NCBI RefSeq assembly: GCF_042920265.1
Contig: NZ_JBDQZI010000001.1
Location: 565,279 to 629,278, forward strand
Direction of reading: 5' to 3'
DNA: 64,000 bases
From: Lysinibacillus_B sp042920265
Lineage (GTDB): Bacteria; Bacillota; Bacilli; Bacillales_A; Planococcaceae
Numbering within the stretch: the stretch's first letter is position 1; each line of letters begins with the position of its first letter. The notes below the pieces were generated by a model. It did not search any database. It saw only the letters and a list, made by a program, of their open reading frames with translations, and was not told the DNA's origin. Made by a program: the position numbers and the translations under genes. This document shows positions 32,420-41,183 of this stretch, one piece after another.

Positions 32420-33808
32420 CTAGAAGAGTAAGTGTTTTTCGATATAAGCTTTTACTTCTGAAATCGGCATGCGGATTTGCTCCATAGAGTCGCGGTGGCG
32501 GACTGTTACTTGGCCGTCTTCTGCTGAGTCGAAGTCGTATGTGATACAGAATGGTGTACCGATTTCGTCTTGACGACGGTAGCGTTTACCGATTGATTGT
32601 GACTCATCGTAGTCTACTGGGAATGCTTTGCGTAATTCAGCCCAAACAGCTTCTGCTCCTTCTGATAATTTTTTAGAAAGTGGTAATACTGCTGCTTTGA
32701 ATGGTGCAAGGGCTGGGTGGAAGCGTAATACGTTACGTACATCGCCGCCTTCAAGCTCTTCTTCCTCATAAGCGTCGCATAAGAATGCTAATGTGACACG
32801 GTCCGCGCCTAAAGATGGCTCGATACAGTAAGGCACATAACGTTCGTTTGTTACTGGGTCAATGTATGTGAAGTCTTCACCCGAATGTTCCATATGTTGT
32901 TTTAAATCATAGTCTGTACGGTCTGCGATCCCCCAAAGTTCGCCCCAACCGAATGGGAAGCGGAACTCGATATCTGTTGTCGCGTTTGAGTAGTGTGATA
33001 ACTCATCGTCCTCGTGGTCACGAAGGCGCATAGACTCTTCTTTCATACCAAGTGCAAGTAACCAGTTTTTACAGAATTCTTTCCAATAAGCATGCCACTC
33101 AAGGTCTTCCCCTGGTTTACAGAAGAATTCAAGCTCCATTTGCTCGAACTCACGTGTACGGAACGTGAAGTTACCTGGTGTAATTTCGTTACGGAATGAT
33201 TTACCGATTTGTGCGATACCAAATGGTGTACGTTTACGCATTGAACGCTGTACATTTTTAAAGTTTACAAAAATACCTTGCGCTGTTTCAGGACGTAAGT
33301 AAATTTCGTTTGAAGAGCTTTCTGTAACGCCTTGGTGTGTTTTAAACATTAAGTTGAACTGACGAATGTCTGTCCAGTCGTTTTTGCCGCAGTCTGGACA
33401 ATTAACTTCTAATTCGTCCATTTTTGCTTTCATTTGGTCAAAGCTCATACCGTCAACGATAATTTCTTTCCCTGTTTTCGTTAAAGAAGCATCTTCGATT
33501 AATTTATCTGCACGATGACGCGCTTTACATGCTTTACAGTCAATCATTGGGTCGTTGAAGTTACCAACGTGACCAGATGCTACCCAAGCACGAGGGTTCA
33601 TTAAAATGGCAGCATCAAGCCCTACGTTATGCTCAGATTCTTGTACGAATTTTTGCCACCAAGCTTTTTTGACATTGTTTTTTAACTCCACACCTAGTGG
33701 ACCGTAATCCCAAGTGTTCGCAAGACCGCCATAGATCTCAGAACCAGGGAATACAAATCCTCGTTGTTTCGCTAAGCTTACGATTGTTTCCATTGATTTT
33801 TGTGTCAT
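32420..33808 (-). CDS. glyS: Glycyl-tRNA synthetase, single-chain dimeric type
   Basis: This 462-residue class II synthetase is of the archaeal/eukaryotic-like alpha2 form rather than the alpha2beta2 GlyQ/GlyS of Bacillus subtilis. It has motif 1-type IYGGLANTWDYGPLGVELKN, a zinc-binding set (CKACKARH, CPDCGKND), motif 2 FRNEITPGNFTFRTREFEQM, motif 3 CIEPSLGADRV and a C-terminal anticodon-binding domain. It is controlled by a T-box leader at 33830-34090. The last 17 codons with the stop are duplicated downstream. AAGGAGGAA precedes the start. Confidence 0.96.
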   Translation of the reverse strand: MTQKSMETIVSLAKQRGFVFPGSEIYGGLANTWDYGPLGVELKNNVKKAWWQKFVQESEHNVGLDAAILMNPRAWVASGHVGNFNDPMIDCKACKARHRADKLIEDASLTKTGKEIIVDGMSFDQMKAKMDELEVNCPDCGKNDWTDIRQFNLMFKTHQGVTESSSNEIYLRPETAQGIFVNFKNVQRSMRKRTPFGIAQIGKSFRNEITPGNFTFRTREFEQMELEFFCKPGEDLEWHAYWKEFCKNWLLALGMKEESMRLRDHEDDELSHYSNATTDIEFRFPFGWGELWGIADRTDYDLKQHMEHSGEDFTYIDPVTNERYVPYCIEPSLGADRVTLAFLCDAYEEEELEGGDVRNVLRFHPALAPFKAAVLPLSKKLSEGAEAVWAELRKAFPVDYDESQSIGKRYRRQDEIGTPFCITYDFDSAEDGQVTVRHRDSMEQIRMPISEVKAYIEKHLLF

Positions 33809-33834
33809 GAAAAATTCCTCCTTGATTATTGCCC

Positions 33835-34126
33835 GAAAAACAAAAACACTCGTCTCCGGGCGTCATATGTTGCCCGGGGACGAGTGTTTCCACCCGCGGT
33901 TCCACCCCGCTTGCTTGCTTGAGAGGGACATCGCATAGAAAAATGCGCACATGCCACTCAAACAAACCTCTTTCGAAACGTTAGCTCACGGGGTGCCGTT
34001 TCATTTTTCAGTTGTAGGCTTTCACCATCCCTACTCGCTAGTCGTTTGAAAAATTACTTATTTATCCCGTTCATCGCCTATTCAGTTTATACTGTACATA
34101 TTGCAATAAAACACTTGAAGTGTCAA
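33835..34126 (-). promoter_or_regulatory. T-box riboswitch of glyS
   Basis: On the minus strand the T-box core GGGGTGGAACCGCGGGTGG lies at 33890..33908. It is followed by a terminator hairpin (AACACTCGTC with GACGAGTGTT, T-rich tail, 33838..33889), in the order antiterminator then terminator. The upstream part to about 34080 forms the specifier region. TTGACA at 34121..34126 is a possible -35. Uncharged glycine tRNA would promote read-through. Confidence 0.92.
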
Positions 34127-34213
34127 TAAAGAACATTCTAGTTTTATTCTTCGCAATCATTCATGAAATAGTATATAATATTAGTCGAATAAGTATAACA
34201 TTATTTGAGGCGG

Positions 34214-34852
34214 GTGAGTCCAATAGAACTCAATAAACGTCAAGACGCTATTTTACAAATCGTAAAAGAGAACGGCCCTATTACAGGTGAACAAATTGCT
34301 GAGCGCCTGAGTTTAACAAGGGCTACGTTAAGACCGGATTTAGCGATTTTAACAATGGCGGGCTTTTTAGACGCAAGACCACGTGTAGGATACTTCTATG
34401 CTGGGAAGAAAACAACGGTATCCTTAACAGAATCCATGATGAATTTGAAAGTAAAAGATTTCCAAGCTATGCCGGTTATAGTTTCTGAAAATCTAACGGT
34501 ATATGATGCTATTCTACGTATGTTTTCAGAAGACGTAGGAACGCTGTTTGTAGTAGATAAAGATAAACATTTGCAAGGTGTATTATCTCGAAAAGATTTG
34601 CTACGTACAAGCATTGGTACACAAGATTTAACGAAGATTCCTGTTCATATTATTATGACGCGTATGCCAAATATCGCATACTGCACAAAATATGATTCAC
34701 TTATTTTAGCCGCTAAAAAATTGATTGATCGTGAAATCGATTCTTTGCCTGTCGTACATGAAAAAGAGTCAGGACTTGAAATTGTAGGACGCTTAACAAA
34801 AACGAATATTACAAAGGCGTTTATTTCGCTTGCGGAAACGCATGAGTTGTAG
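34214..34852 (+). CDS. ccpN: CcpN-type transcriptional repressor (HTH plus CBS pair)
   Basis: This 212-residue protein starts at GTG 34214 to give MSPIELNKRQDAILQIVKEN, which matches the usual family start. Residues 5-60 form a DeoR/HTH_11-type helix-turn-helix (ITGEQIAERLSLTRATLRPD), and residues about 75-205 two CBS domains. CcpN represses gluconeogenic genes (gapB, pckA) in the presence of glycolytic substrates. It is followed 10 bases later by the partner gene ppsR, as in Bacillus. Confidence 0.92.
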   Translation: MSPIELNKRQDAILQIVKENGPITGEQIAERLSLTRATLRPDLAILTMAGFLDARPRVGYFYAGKKTTVSLTESMMNLKVKDFQAMPVIVSENLTVYDAILRMFSEDVGTLFVVDKDKHLQGVLSRKDLLRTSIGTQDLTKIPVHIIMTRMPNIAYCTKYDSLILAAKKLIDREIDSLPVVHEKESGLEIVGRLTKTNITKAFISLAETHEL

Positions 34853-34862
34853 GAAGTGACGT

Positions 34863-35681
34863 ATGAAAACGTTGCGTTTTTTTGTTGTGTCGGATTCAGT
34901 CGGTGAAACAGGGGAGGTCGCTGTAAAGGCAGTAGTAAGCCAGTTTAGACCGACATTTGAGCATGTTGCCATTCAGCGATTTCCTCATATTCAAGAAGTA
35001 GATCATATTGAACAAATTGTAAAAATGGCCAGGAGACAAGATGCCATCATTATTTTTACGCTTGTGTTACATCAGCTTCGTAGCGTAATGATAGCAGCGA
35101 GCCAGCAAGAAGGGGTCACAGTTATTGATTTACTTGGGCCAATGCTTGATGCGGTAGAGAAAAAAATAAATACAAAGCCACTAGAAAAACCTGGTATCGT
35201 CCATCAACTAGATGATTACTATTTTAAAAAAATTGAAGCTATTGAGTTTGCAGTAAAATACGACGATGGTCGCGATCCGCGGGGGATTTTATTAGCTGAC
35301 ATTGTGTTGATTGGTGTTTCACGTACATCAAAAACGCCCTTATCGCAATATTTAGCCCACAAACGCTATAAAGTGGCAAATGTGCCGTTAGTGCCTGAAG
35401 TAGAGCCGCCGGTCGAATTATTTCATGTTGACCCGAAAAAGTGTTTTGGTTTAGTTATTTCACCAGGACAACTAAATAATATACGGAAAGAGCGGTTAAT
35501 TGCCCTTGGTTTAACGGAGGGTGCTGTTTATGCACAGCATTCTCGGATTGAAGAGGAGATTCGTCACTTCTATCAAATAGCTGAAAAAGTAGGCTGCGAA
35601 GTAATTGATGTAACCAATAAAGCAGTTGAAGAAACAGCGAATTGTATTGTTGAAAAAATTGAACAGGGAAAAATCATATAA
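34863..35681 (+). CDS. Pyruvate, phosphate/water dikinase regulatory protein (DUF299)
   Basis: This 272-residue bifunctional serine/threonine kinase and phosphorylase family member (YqfL) has the N-terminal FFVVSDSVGETGE, the P-loop-like GVSRTSKTPLSQYLA near residues 153-167 and the C-terminal IEVTNKAVEETA-like region. The family regulates PPDK or PEP synthase by ADP-dependent phosphorylation. In Bacillus YqfL modulates CcpN activity, fitting the ccpN-ppsR pair here. GGAAGTG precedes the ATG. Confidence 0.92.
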   Translation: MKTLRFFVVSDSVGETGEVAVKAVVSQFRPTFEHVAIQRFPHIQEVDHIEQIVKMARRQDAIIIFTLVLHQLRSVMIAASQQEGVTVIDLLGPMLDAVEKKINTKPLEKPGIVHQLDDYYFKKIEAIEFAVKYDDGRDPRGILLADIVLIGVSRTSKTPLSQYLAHKRYKVANVPLVPEVEPPVELFHVDPKKCFGLVISPGQLNNIRKERLIALGLTEGAVYAQHSRIEEEIRHFYQIAEKVGCEVIDVTNKAVEETANCIVEKIEQGKII

Positions 35682-35697
35682 CGATTATGCAAAACTT

Positions 35698-35730
35698 AAA
35701 CCACCTCGACTCTAGGAGGAGGTTTTTTTA
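35698..35730 (+). terminator. Terminator after the DUF299 gene
   Basis: AAACCACCTC and GAGGAGGTTT (one mismatch) form a stem followed by seven T residues. Confidence 0.75.
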
Positions 35731-35911
35731 ACGTGCTATAGTAAAAAAGTATGGAATTATTTTGGAATTTGTTTTATAATAATAAAATTGTGGTAAAAAT
35801 ATTCGCAAAGAGACAAAAGGTATGAAGAATATTAAAATTTTTGTCGAAATTTAGAGGGATTTTTCGTTTTATCTCGAATTGTGTTTAAGGACAAAAAAGA
35901 ATGGTGATGAC

Positions 35912-37735
35912 ATGACTGGGAAAATACCTGAACATTTAATTGAGCAGATTCGTTCGCAGTCTGATATAGTCGACGTCATTAGTGACTATATGCAGTTAAC
36001 AAGAAGAGGGCGTAACTGGTTCGGATTATGCCCATTTCATGGCGAACAAACACCCTCTTTTTCAGTATCTCAAGATAAGCAAATTTTCCACTGCTTTGGT
36101 TGTGGCGCCGGTGGCAATGCTCTTACATTTGTCATGGATATTGAAAATGTTTCATTTCCTGATGCTGTAGTAAAGCTTGCAGAACGTGTCGGCATTCAAG
36201 TTGATGTGCAACCACAGAGTGGAGAAGTGGTAAAAGGGCTCTCACCAGCAGAACAAAAAATGCGTGAGGCGCATGAGTTTGCAATAGAGTTTTACCATCA
36301 CTTACTTATTAACACGGAAGAGGGCGAGCCGGCACTAAATTATTTATTAGAGCGTGGTTTTACACGCGAACTCATTGATACACATAAAATTGGTTGGGCG
36401 CTGCCTCAGTGGGATGCACTGACAACGCTGCTGGAACGCAAAGGTTTTACGTTAGAGGATATGGCAATAAGCGGCTTAATTATTCATAAAGAAAACGATA
36501 ATCGATATTTTGATCGTTTTCGAGGTCGAATTATGTTTCCAATTCGCGATGAAAATGGAAAGGGAATTGCGTTTTCAGGGCGAATTTTAAATAGTGAGGC
36601 AGAAGAAGCGAAATATTTAAACAGTCCAGAGTCACCAATATTTCATAAAAGTCAAGTGCTTTACAATTTAGATAAAGCACGTGCATCAATTCGCAAAACA
36701 CGCAAAATTATCCTGATGGAAGGATTTATGGATGTGTTGGCTGCGAACCGTGCGGGTGTGTACAATGCAGTCGCTACGATGGGAACGTCGTTGACACCAC
36801 AGCATGTCCAAAAGCTTAAGCGCTTAGCGGAGCAAATTACGATTTGCTATGACGGGGATAATGCTGGTGTTGAAGGGGCGAAACGTGCTGCTGAGCTATT
36901 GCATACTGAAAAGATAAAAGTCGAAGTTGCAATATTGCCTGATAAAATGGACCCGGATGATTATATTAATCAGTATGGGGCAGAAAGTTTTACAAATCAA
37001 ATATTAGAAAAGCCGTATGCGTATATTGCATTTATGATGATGCATGCAAGACGGGGGAAAAATTTTCAATTTGAAAATGATACGTTCCAATACATTCATG
37101 AAGTACTCGAGCATTTAGTCGGTAAAACGTCACCAATTGAGCGTGATTTATACATTAATCAGCTTGCGAAAGAGACGAATATTACGAAACAAGCAATTGA
37201 AGCCGAGTACCGCAAGTTTGAAGCGGAACAAGTGAAACATCATAAGCAAGCGCAAAAGAAAATAGAGCGTATTGAGCAACAATCGGTGACGCCTAACAAG
37301 CGATTAACTGCTACAGAACGTGCCGAGCGATTATTACTTTCACATATGTTGCATAATGTTTATGTTGTTGACAAACTCTTAAAGAGTGAAGACCCAAATC
37401 CGTTCATTCGGGATGATTATAAAACGGTTTTTGTGAAACTAATCGGTTTTTACGAGGAGTATGCATCACCTGATTACCATCGCTTTGTAGAATTGTTAGA
37501 TGATGCTAATCTTCGGAAAATTGTCATGGAAGCTGCATTAGTTGAGCGAGACCCCGATCATAGTGAACAGGAAATTGCAGATTGTTTAAAGCATATAAAG
37601 AAACATCGTATTCAATTAGAAATAGATCAGTTAATTCATGAAAGTAAAGAAGCGGAGAAAATGTTTGATTACCTACGAGCTCGTGATTTAGTTACTAAAC
37701 AAATTGAGTTAAAGCGGCAACTATCGAGCATGTAA
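35912..37735 (+). CDS. dnaG: DNA primase
   Basis: This 607-residue enzyme makes RNA primers for replication. It has the zinc-binding CHC2 domain (CPFHGEQTPSF ... HCFGCGAGGN, residues 40-70), the RNA polymerase core with TOPRIM motifs (ILMEGFMDVLA and the YDGDNAG stretch, about 260-340) and the C-terminal DnaB-binding helices (about 470-605). A frame open from 35879 is in phase, but the ATG at 35912 with GGTGATG fits the usual MTGKIPEHLI start. It is followed by sigA, as in the macromolecular synthesis operon. Confidence 0.96.
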   Translation: MTGKIPEHLIEQIRSQSDIVDVISDYMQLTRRGRNWFGLCPFHGEQTPSFSVSQDKQIFHCFGCGAGGNALTFVMDIENVSFPDAVVKLAERVGIQVDVQPQSGEVVKGLSPAEQKMREAHEFAIEFYHHLLINTEEGEPALNYLLERGFTRELIDTHKIGWALPQWDALTTLLERKGFTLEDMAISGLIIHKENDNRYFDRFRGRIMFPIRDENGKGIAFSGRILNSEAEEAKYLNSPESPIFHKSQVLYNLDKARASIRKTRKIILMEGFMDVLAANRAGVYNAVATMGTSLTPQHVQKLKRLAEQITICYDGDNAGVEGAKRAAELLHTEKIKVEVAILPDKMDPDDYINQYGAESFTNQILEKPYAYIAFMMMHARRGKNFQFENDTFQYIHEVLEHLVGKTSPIERDLYINQLAKETNITKQAIEAEYRKFEAEQVKHHKQAQKKIERIEQQSVTPNKRLTATERAERLLLSHMLHNVYVVDKLLKSEDPNPFIRDDYKTVFVKLIGFYEEYASPDYHRFVELLDDANLRKIVMEAALVERDPDHSEQEIADCLKHIKKHRIQLEIDQLIHESKEAEKMFDYLRARDLVTKQIELKRQLSSM

Positions 37736-37768
37736 TCCGATTCGGTTTGCATAGAAGGAGGAAGGTTT

Positions 37769-38893
37769 ATGGCGGACAAGTCAGAACGTTCGAAAGAAAC
37801 AGGAAATGAACTTACTTTAGATGGGGTGAAGGCGCTTCTGAAAGCGAAGGCAAAACAAGATGGTGAAATTTCTATGAAAGAAATTTCAGATAAGCTTGCA
37901 GCATTTGATTTAGATACAGAAGAAGTTTTTAATTTCGCAGATGAAATTGAAAAAAATGATGTGCAAGTTGAAGGTAAGGAAGAGTTTGAAGAAGAAGCAT
38001 TGTCAAAGCAGGAAGCAAGCGAAGAAGCATTTGATTTAAATGATTTAAGTGTTCCTCCTGGTGTAAAAATTAACGACCCAGTTCGCATGTATTTAAAAGA
38101 AATTGGCCGTGTTGATTTACTTTCCGCCGAAGAAGAAATTCGCTTAGCAGAGCGTATCGAGCAAGGTGATGAGGAAGCGCGAAAACGTTTAGCTGAAGCA
38201 AACTTGCGTCTAGTAGTATCCATTGCAAAACGTTATGTTGGTCGCGGTATGCTTTTCTTAGACCTGATTCAAGAAGGAAACATGGGGTTAATTAAAGCGG
38301 TTGAAAAGTTTGACCACCGAAAAGGATTTAAATTTTCAACGTATGCAACATGGTGGATTCGCCAGGCGATTACGCGTGCGATTGCTGACCAAGCACGTAC
38401 CATTCGTATTCCAGTGCATATGGTTGAAACAATCAATAAATTAATCCGTGTTCAACGCCAGTTATTGCAAGATTTAGGTCGTGAACCGTCTCCAGAAGAA
38501 ATCGGTGAGGAAATGGACTTAACACCTGAAAAGGTACGTGAGATTTTAAAAATCGCACAAGAGCCAGTTTCTTTAGAAACACCGATTGGGGAAGAAGATG
38601 ATTCGCATTTAGGGGACTTCATTGAAGATTCTGAAGCACAATCACCTTCAGACCATGCAGCATATGAATTGTTAAAAGAACAGCTAGAAGATGTGTTAGA
38701 TACGTTAACAGATCGTGAAGAGAACGTTCTTCGTCTGCGATTTGGATTAGATGACGGCCGTACACGCACGCTTGAAGAAGTAGGAAAAGTGTTTGGTGTA
38801 ACACGTGAACGTATTCGTCAAATTGAGGCAAAAGCATTGCGTAAATTACGTCATCCATCACGTTCAAAACGCTTAAAAGACTTTTTAGAATAA
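37769..38893 (+). CDS. sigA: Primary sigma factor SigA (RpoD)
   Basis: This 374-residue housekeeping sigma factor has region 1.1 (1-85), region 1.2 (DPVRMYLKEIGRVDLLSAEE), 2.3-2.4 (HRKGFKFSTYATWWIRQAIT), 3.0-3.1 and region 4.2 (LEEVGKVFGVTRERIRQIEA). Length equals that of Bacillus SigA. GAAGGAGGAAGG precedes the ATG. It is co-transcribed with dnaG (33-bp gap). The rpsU of the classical operon is elsewhere in the window. Confidence 0.97.
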   Translation: MADKSERSKETGNELTLDGVKALLKAKAKQDGEISMKEISDKLAAFDLDTEEVFNFADEIEKNDVQVEGKEEFEEEALSKQEASEEAFDLNDLSVPPGVKINDPVRMYLKEIGRVDLLSAEEEIRLAERIEQGDEEARKRLAEANLRLVVSIAKRYVGRGMLFLDLIQEGNMGLIKAVEKFDHRKGFKFSTYATWWIRQAITRAIADQARTIRIPVHMVETINKLIRVQRQLLQDLGREPSPEEIGEEMDLTPEKVREILKIAQEPVSLETPIGEEDDSHLGDFIEDSEAQSPSDHAAYELLKEQLEDVLDTLTDREENVLRLRFGLDDGRTRTLEEVGKVFGVTRERIRQIEAKALRKLRHPSRSKRLKDFLE

Positions 38894-38914
38894 TGATGTC
38901 ATTTTAATATGTAC

Positions 38915-38963
38915 AAGAGTGTAGAGAACGTCGATCATTTGACTACGATCTACACTCTTTTTA
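38915..38963 (+). terminator. Terminator of the dnaG-sigA operon
   Basis: AAGAGTGTAGA pairs with TCTACACTCTT, with inner pairing GTCG/CGAT-like, then TTTTAT. Confidence 0.85.
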
Positions 38964-39131
38964 TTTGGTAAAAGAGTAGAGCCTTATACATGCTGTAAAT
39001 GACCCATTTATGTATTTAGTCATATAAAAAAATCGGAATTTTTATGGTGATGTTACTTTTTGTGGATTTCGAATGACTATAGTATCCGTTAGAATAGTTT
39101 TATAAATTATATAAATTTTGGAGATGCATGC

Positions 39132-39689
39132 ATGGCAAATCAACGCAAACAAATTATTATTAATGAAATTACATTTTGGCGAAAAAATAAGTTATTACCA
39201 GAACACTATTGCGATTTTTTGATGACACTTTATACAGGTGGTAATCATGAAAGTGAAGAACTTATCGGAAAGGCAAAGCAGTCTGTGAAAGGTAAGGAAA
39301 AGCAAAAGCGGCAATGGATGCTTGTCCTATTTCCATTACTAGCAATTATATTATTTGCGTTATTATTCACAATTGATACGGTATGGTTCACAGCGATTCC
39401 AGCCACAATACTTGCTATAGGTACGCTATTTGCAGCGTTTTATTATGCTAAAAAGAATGAACTGTTAACACCCGTTCTTTATATTAGTGGAGCACTGATA
39501 CTATTAGGTCTTACAGTTAAATTGTGCTTAACGTATTTACCTAAAAATGATTTAGCTATTTATAGTGTACTGATAGGAAATAGCCTATTTTGGTTTTTGT
39601 CGGGATTAAAAATGAAGTTAATTTATTTTACTATATCGGGTTTACTCGGAATGGTGGCGATCATCATTTATAGTGCAATGAATATGTAA
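39132..39689 (+). CDS. Hypothetical membrane protein
   Basis: This 185-residue protein has a cytoplasmic N-terminal domain (1-60, MANQRKQIIINEITFWRKNK) followed by about five transmembrane helices. The N-terminal HYCDFLMTLYTGG segment recalls proteins of the DUF2157 type that precede a membrane domain, but the assignment is tentative. TTGGAGATG precedes the ATG. It lies alone between sigA and cccA. Confidence 0.75.
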   Translation: MANQRKQIIINEITFWRKNKLLPEHYCDFLMTLYTGGNHESEELIGKAKQSVKGKEKQKRQWMLVLFPLLAIILFALLFTIDTVWFTAIPATILAIGTLFAAFYYAKKNELLTPVLYISGALILLGLTVKLCLTYLPKNDLAIYSVLIGNSLFWFLSGLKMKLIYFTISGLLGMVAIIIYSAMNM

Positions 39690-39989
39690 AATCAAACTAT
39701 ATAAATTTATGTATTTTATAAAATATGGGAAACTAATGCTCGCAGTGAAGCATTAGCAATTGAAAAGATTGAAGTCATGTTCTCAAACTCCACCTCTGCC
39801 ATATAGCATGTATGTCTTTGTCTATTAGAGATGTCAGTTATTGACGTATAAATGTCAAAATTGTTACAAACAAAAGAAAAGTTCCCTTTTAGGGCTTTTC
39901 GTTTCTCCGTTAATGAAGTACAATAATGATTGTTGAAATGATTCTATATTTATAGAAGCAGTTTTTAAATGAGGGAGGGTATATACGCT
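39690..39989. other. Intergenic region upstream of cccA
   Basis: No gene is seen. It contains a perfect 8-bp hairpin (CTAATGCT with AGCATTAG, 39733..39756). A TTGAC/GTCAA inverted repeat lies near 39840-39858. A terminator-like hairpin GAAAAG-CCC-loop-GGG-CTTTTC lies near 39876-39900. A TACAAT -10-like element near 39920 may belong to the cccA promoter. Confidence 0.45.
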
Positions 39990-40331
39990 ATGAAAAACAA
40001 TCCACTTATTCCTTACGTCCTAATTATGGCATTCGGTATCGGACTTATTTTCTTCATGTCATTACAAGGCGCTGGAAACAAAGATGAAGCAACTGAAGGT
40101 GAAAGCGGTGAAGCTACTGCAGAAATCGATGGTGCAGCAATCGTACAATCTTCTTGTATCGGCTGTCACGGTGGTGACTTAGGCGGCGGTATGGGGCCAG
40201 CTTTAACTGGTAGTCTAGATGCTGAGCACGTGAAAACTGTAGTAATGAACGGTCAAGGTACAATGCCTGCTGTTATTACAAACGAAGCTGAAGCGCAAGC
40301 AGTTGCTGACTATATTGCTGGTTTAGAGTAA
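39990..40331 (+). CDS. cccA: Membrane-anchored cytochrome c-550
   Basis: This 113-residue protein has an N-terminal transmembrane anchor (residues 8-26), a disordered acidic linker and a single class I cytochrome c domain with the haem motif CIGCH (56-60) and the methionine ligand in QGTMPA. It carries electrons on the outer membrane face, probably to a cytochrome c oxidase. The ATG at 39990 follows GAGGGAGGG; an in-frame start at 39969 lies over that site. Its place after sigA is as in Bacillus. Confidence 0.94.
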   Translation: MKNNPLIPYVLIMAFGIGLIFFMSLQGAGNKDEATEGESGEATAEIDGAAIVQSSCIGCHGGDLGGGMGPALTGSLDAEHVKTVVMNGQGTMPAVITNEAEAQAVADYIAGLE

Positions 40332-40344
40332 GCATCAAACAATC

Positions 40345-40390
40345 AAAAGTGTAGATAAGCGCATTTTTCGCCAATATCTACACTTTTTTC
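40345..40390 (+). terminator. cccA terminator
   Basis: AAAAGTGTAGAT pairs with ATCTACACTTTT, followed by TTC. Confidence 0.85.
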
Positions 40391-40487
40391 ATTGTCTATC
40401 ATAAATCCTTAGTTGTAAGGCGACTAAGGGTTTATTTTTTTATATAATAAATGTTGGAATTGGAATTTAGTAAAGTGAGGGTAAACT

Positions 40488-41183
40488 ATGAATGCACAAA
40501 AGCTTTCAAAACGTCTAGAAACGGTGGCGTCGTTTGTGCCAACGGGAGCGGTATTAGCAGATATCGGAAGTGACCACGCTTATTTACCTTGTAATTTAGT
40601 ACATAAAGGTATTGTAAGCCGTGCGATTGCAGGAGAGGTTGTAAAGGGACCGTATGAATCAGCAGTTCGACAAGTTCGAACGGAAGGATTATCGGAAGTA
40701 ATTACGGTACGTTTAGCGGATGGGCTAGCAGCCATTCATCCTGAAGATAAAGTGAATACTGTGACAATTGCTGGAATGGGTGGTCCGTTAATTGTATCCA
40801 TTTTAGAGAATAATCCAGAAAGCTTACAAAGTGTCACGCGTCTTATTTTACAACCGAATATTCATGCAAAAGCGATTCGTGAATGGGCGATTCGAAATGG
40901 GTGGGCGATTCATGATGAAGCCATTTTAGAGGAAGATGATAAAATCTACGAAATTCTAGTGCTGCAGCGTGGACAGGAAAGTTATACGGAGGCAGAAATT
41001 TTACTTGGTAAAAAGCTAATGGCAGAAAAATCTCCTGTATTTATGCAAAAATGGGCACGCGAAATGGCAAACTGGGAGCGTGTATTACAATCTATTGAAA
41101 AAGCCGAGGCGACGTCAGAAATTGAAACTAAACGTGCTGAGCTGCATCATTTAATTGCACTTGTACAGGAGGCACTGACATGA
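40488..41183 (+). CDS. trmK: tRNA (adenine22-N1)-methyltransferase
   Basis: This 231-residue SAM-dependent methyltransferase has motif I VLADIGSDHAYLP (residues 23-35), the downstream SAM region and TVTIAGMGGPLIVSIL with the catalytic block. C-terminal helices are characteristic of TrmK (YqfN), which makes m1A22 in bacterial tRNAs. GTGAGGG precedes the start. It overlaps the Nif3-like gene by four bases. Confidence 0.94.
   Translation: MNAQKLSKRLETVASFVPTGAVLADIGSDHAYLPCNLVHKGIVSRAIAGEVVKGPYESAVRQVRTEGLSEVITVRLADGLAAIHPEDKVNTVTIAGMGGPLIVSILENNPESLQSVTRLILQPNIHAKAIREWAIRNGWAIHDEAILEEDDKIYEILVLQRGQESYTEAEILLGKKLMAEKSPVFMQKWAREMANWERVLQSIEKAEATSEIETKRAELHHLIALVQEALT

Noticed and set aside
34121..34126. 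Complete promoter for the glyS T-box
   Set aside because: TTGACA is present on the minus strand, but no good -10 lies at normal spacing, so it is noted only inside the T-box entry.
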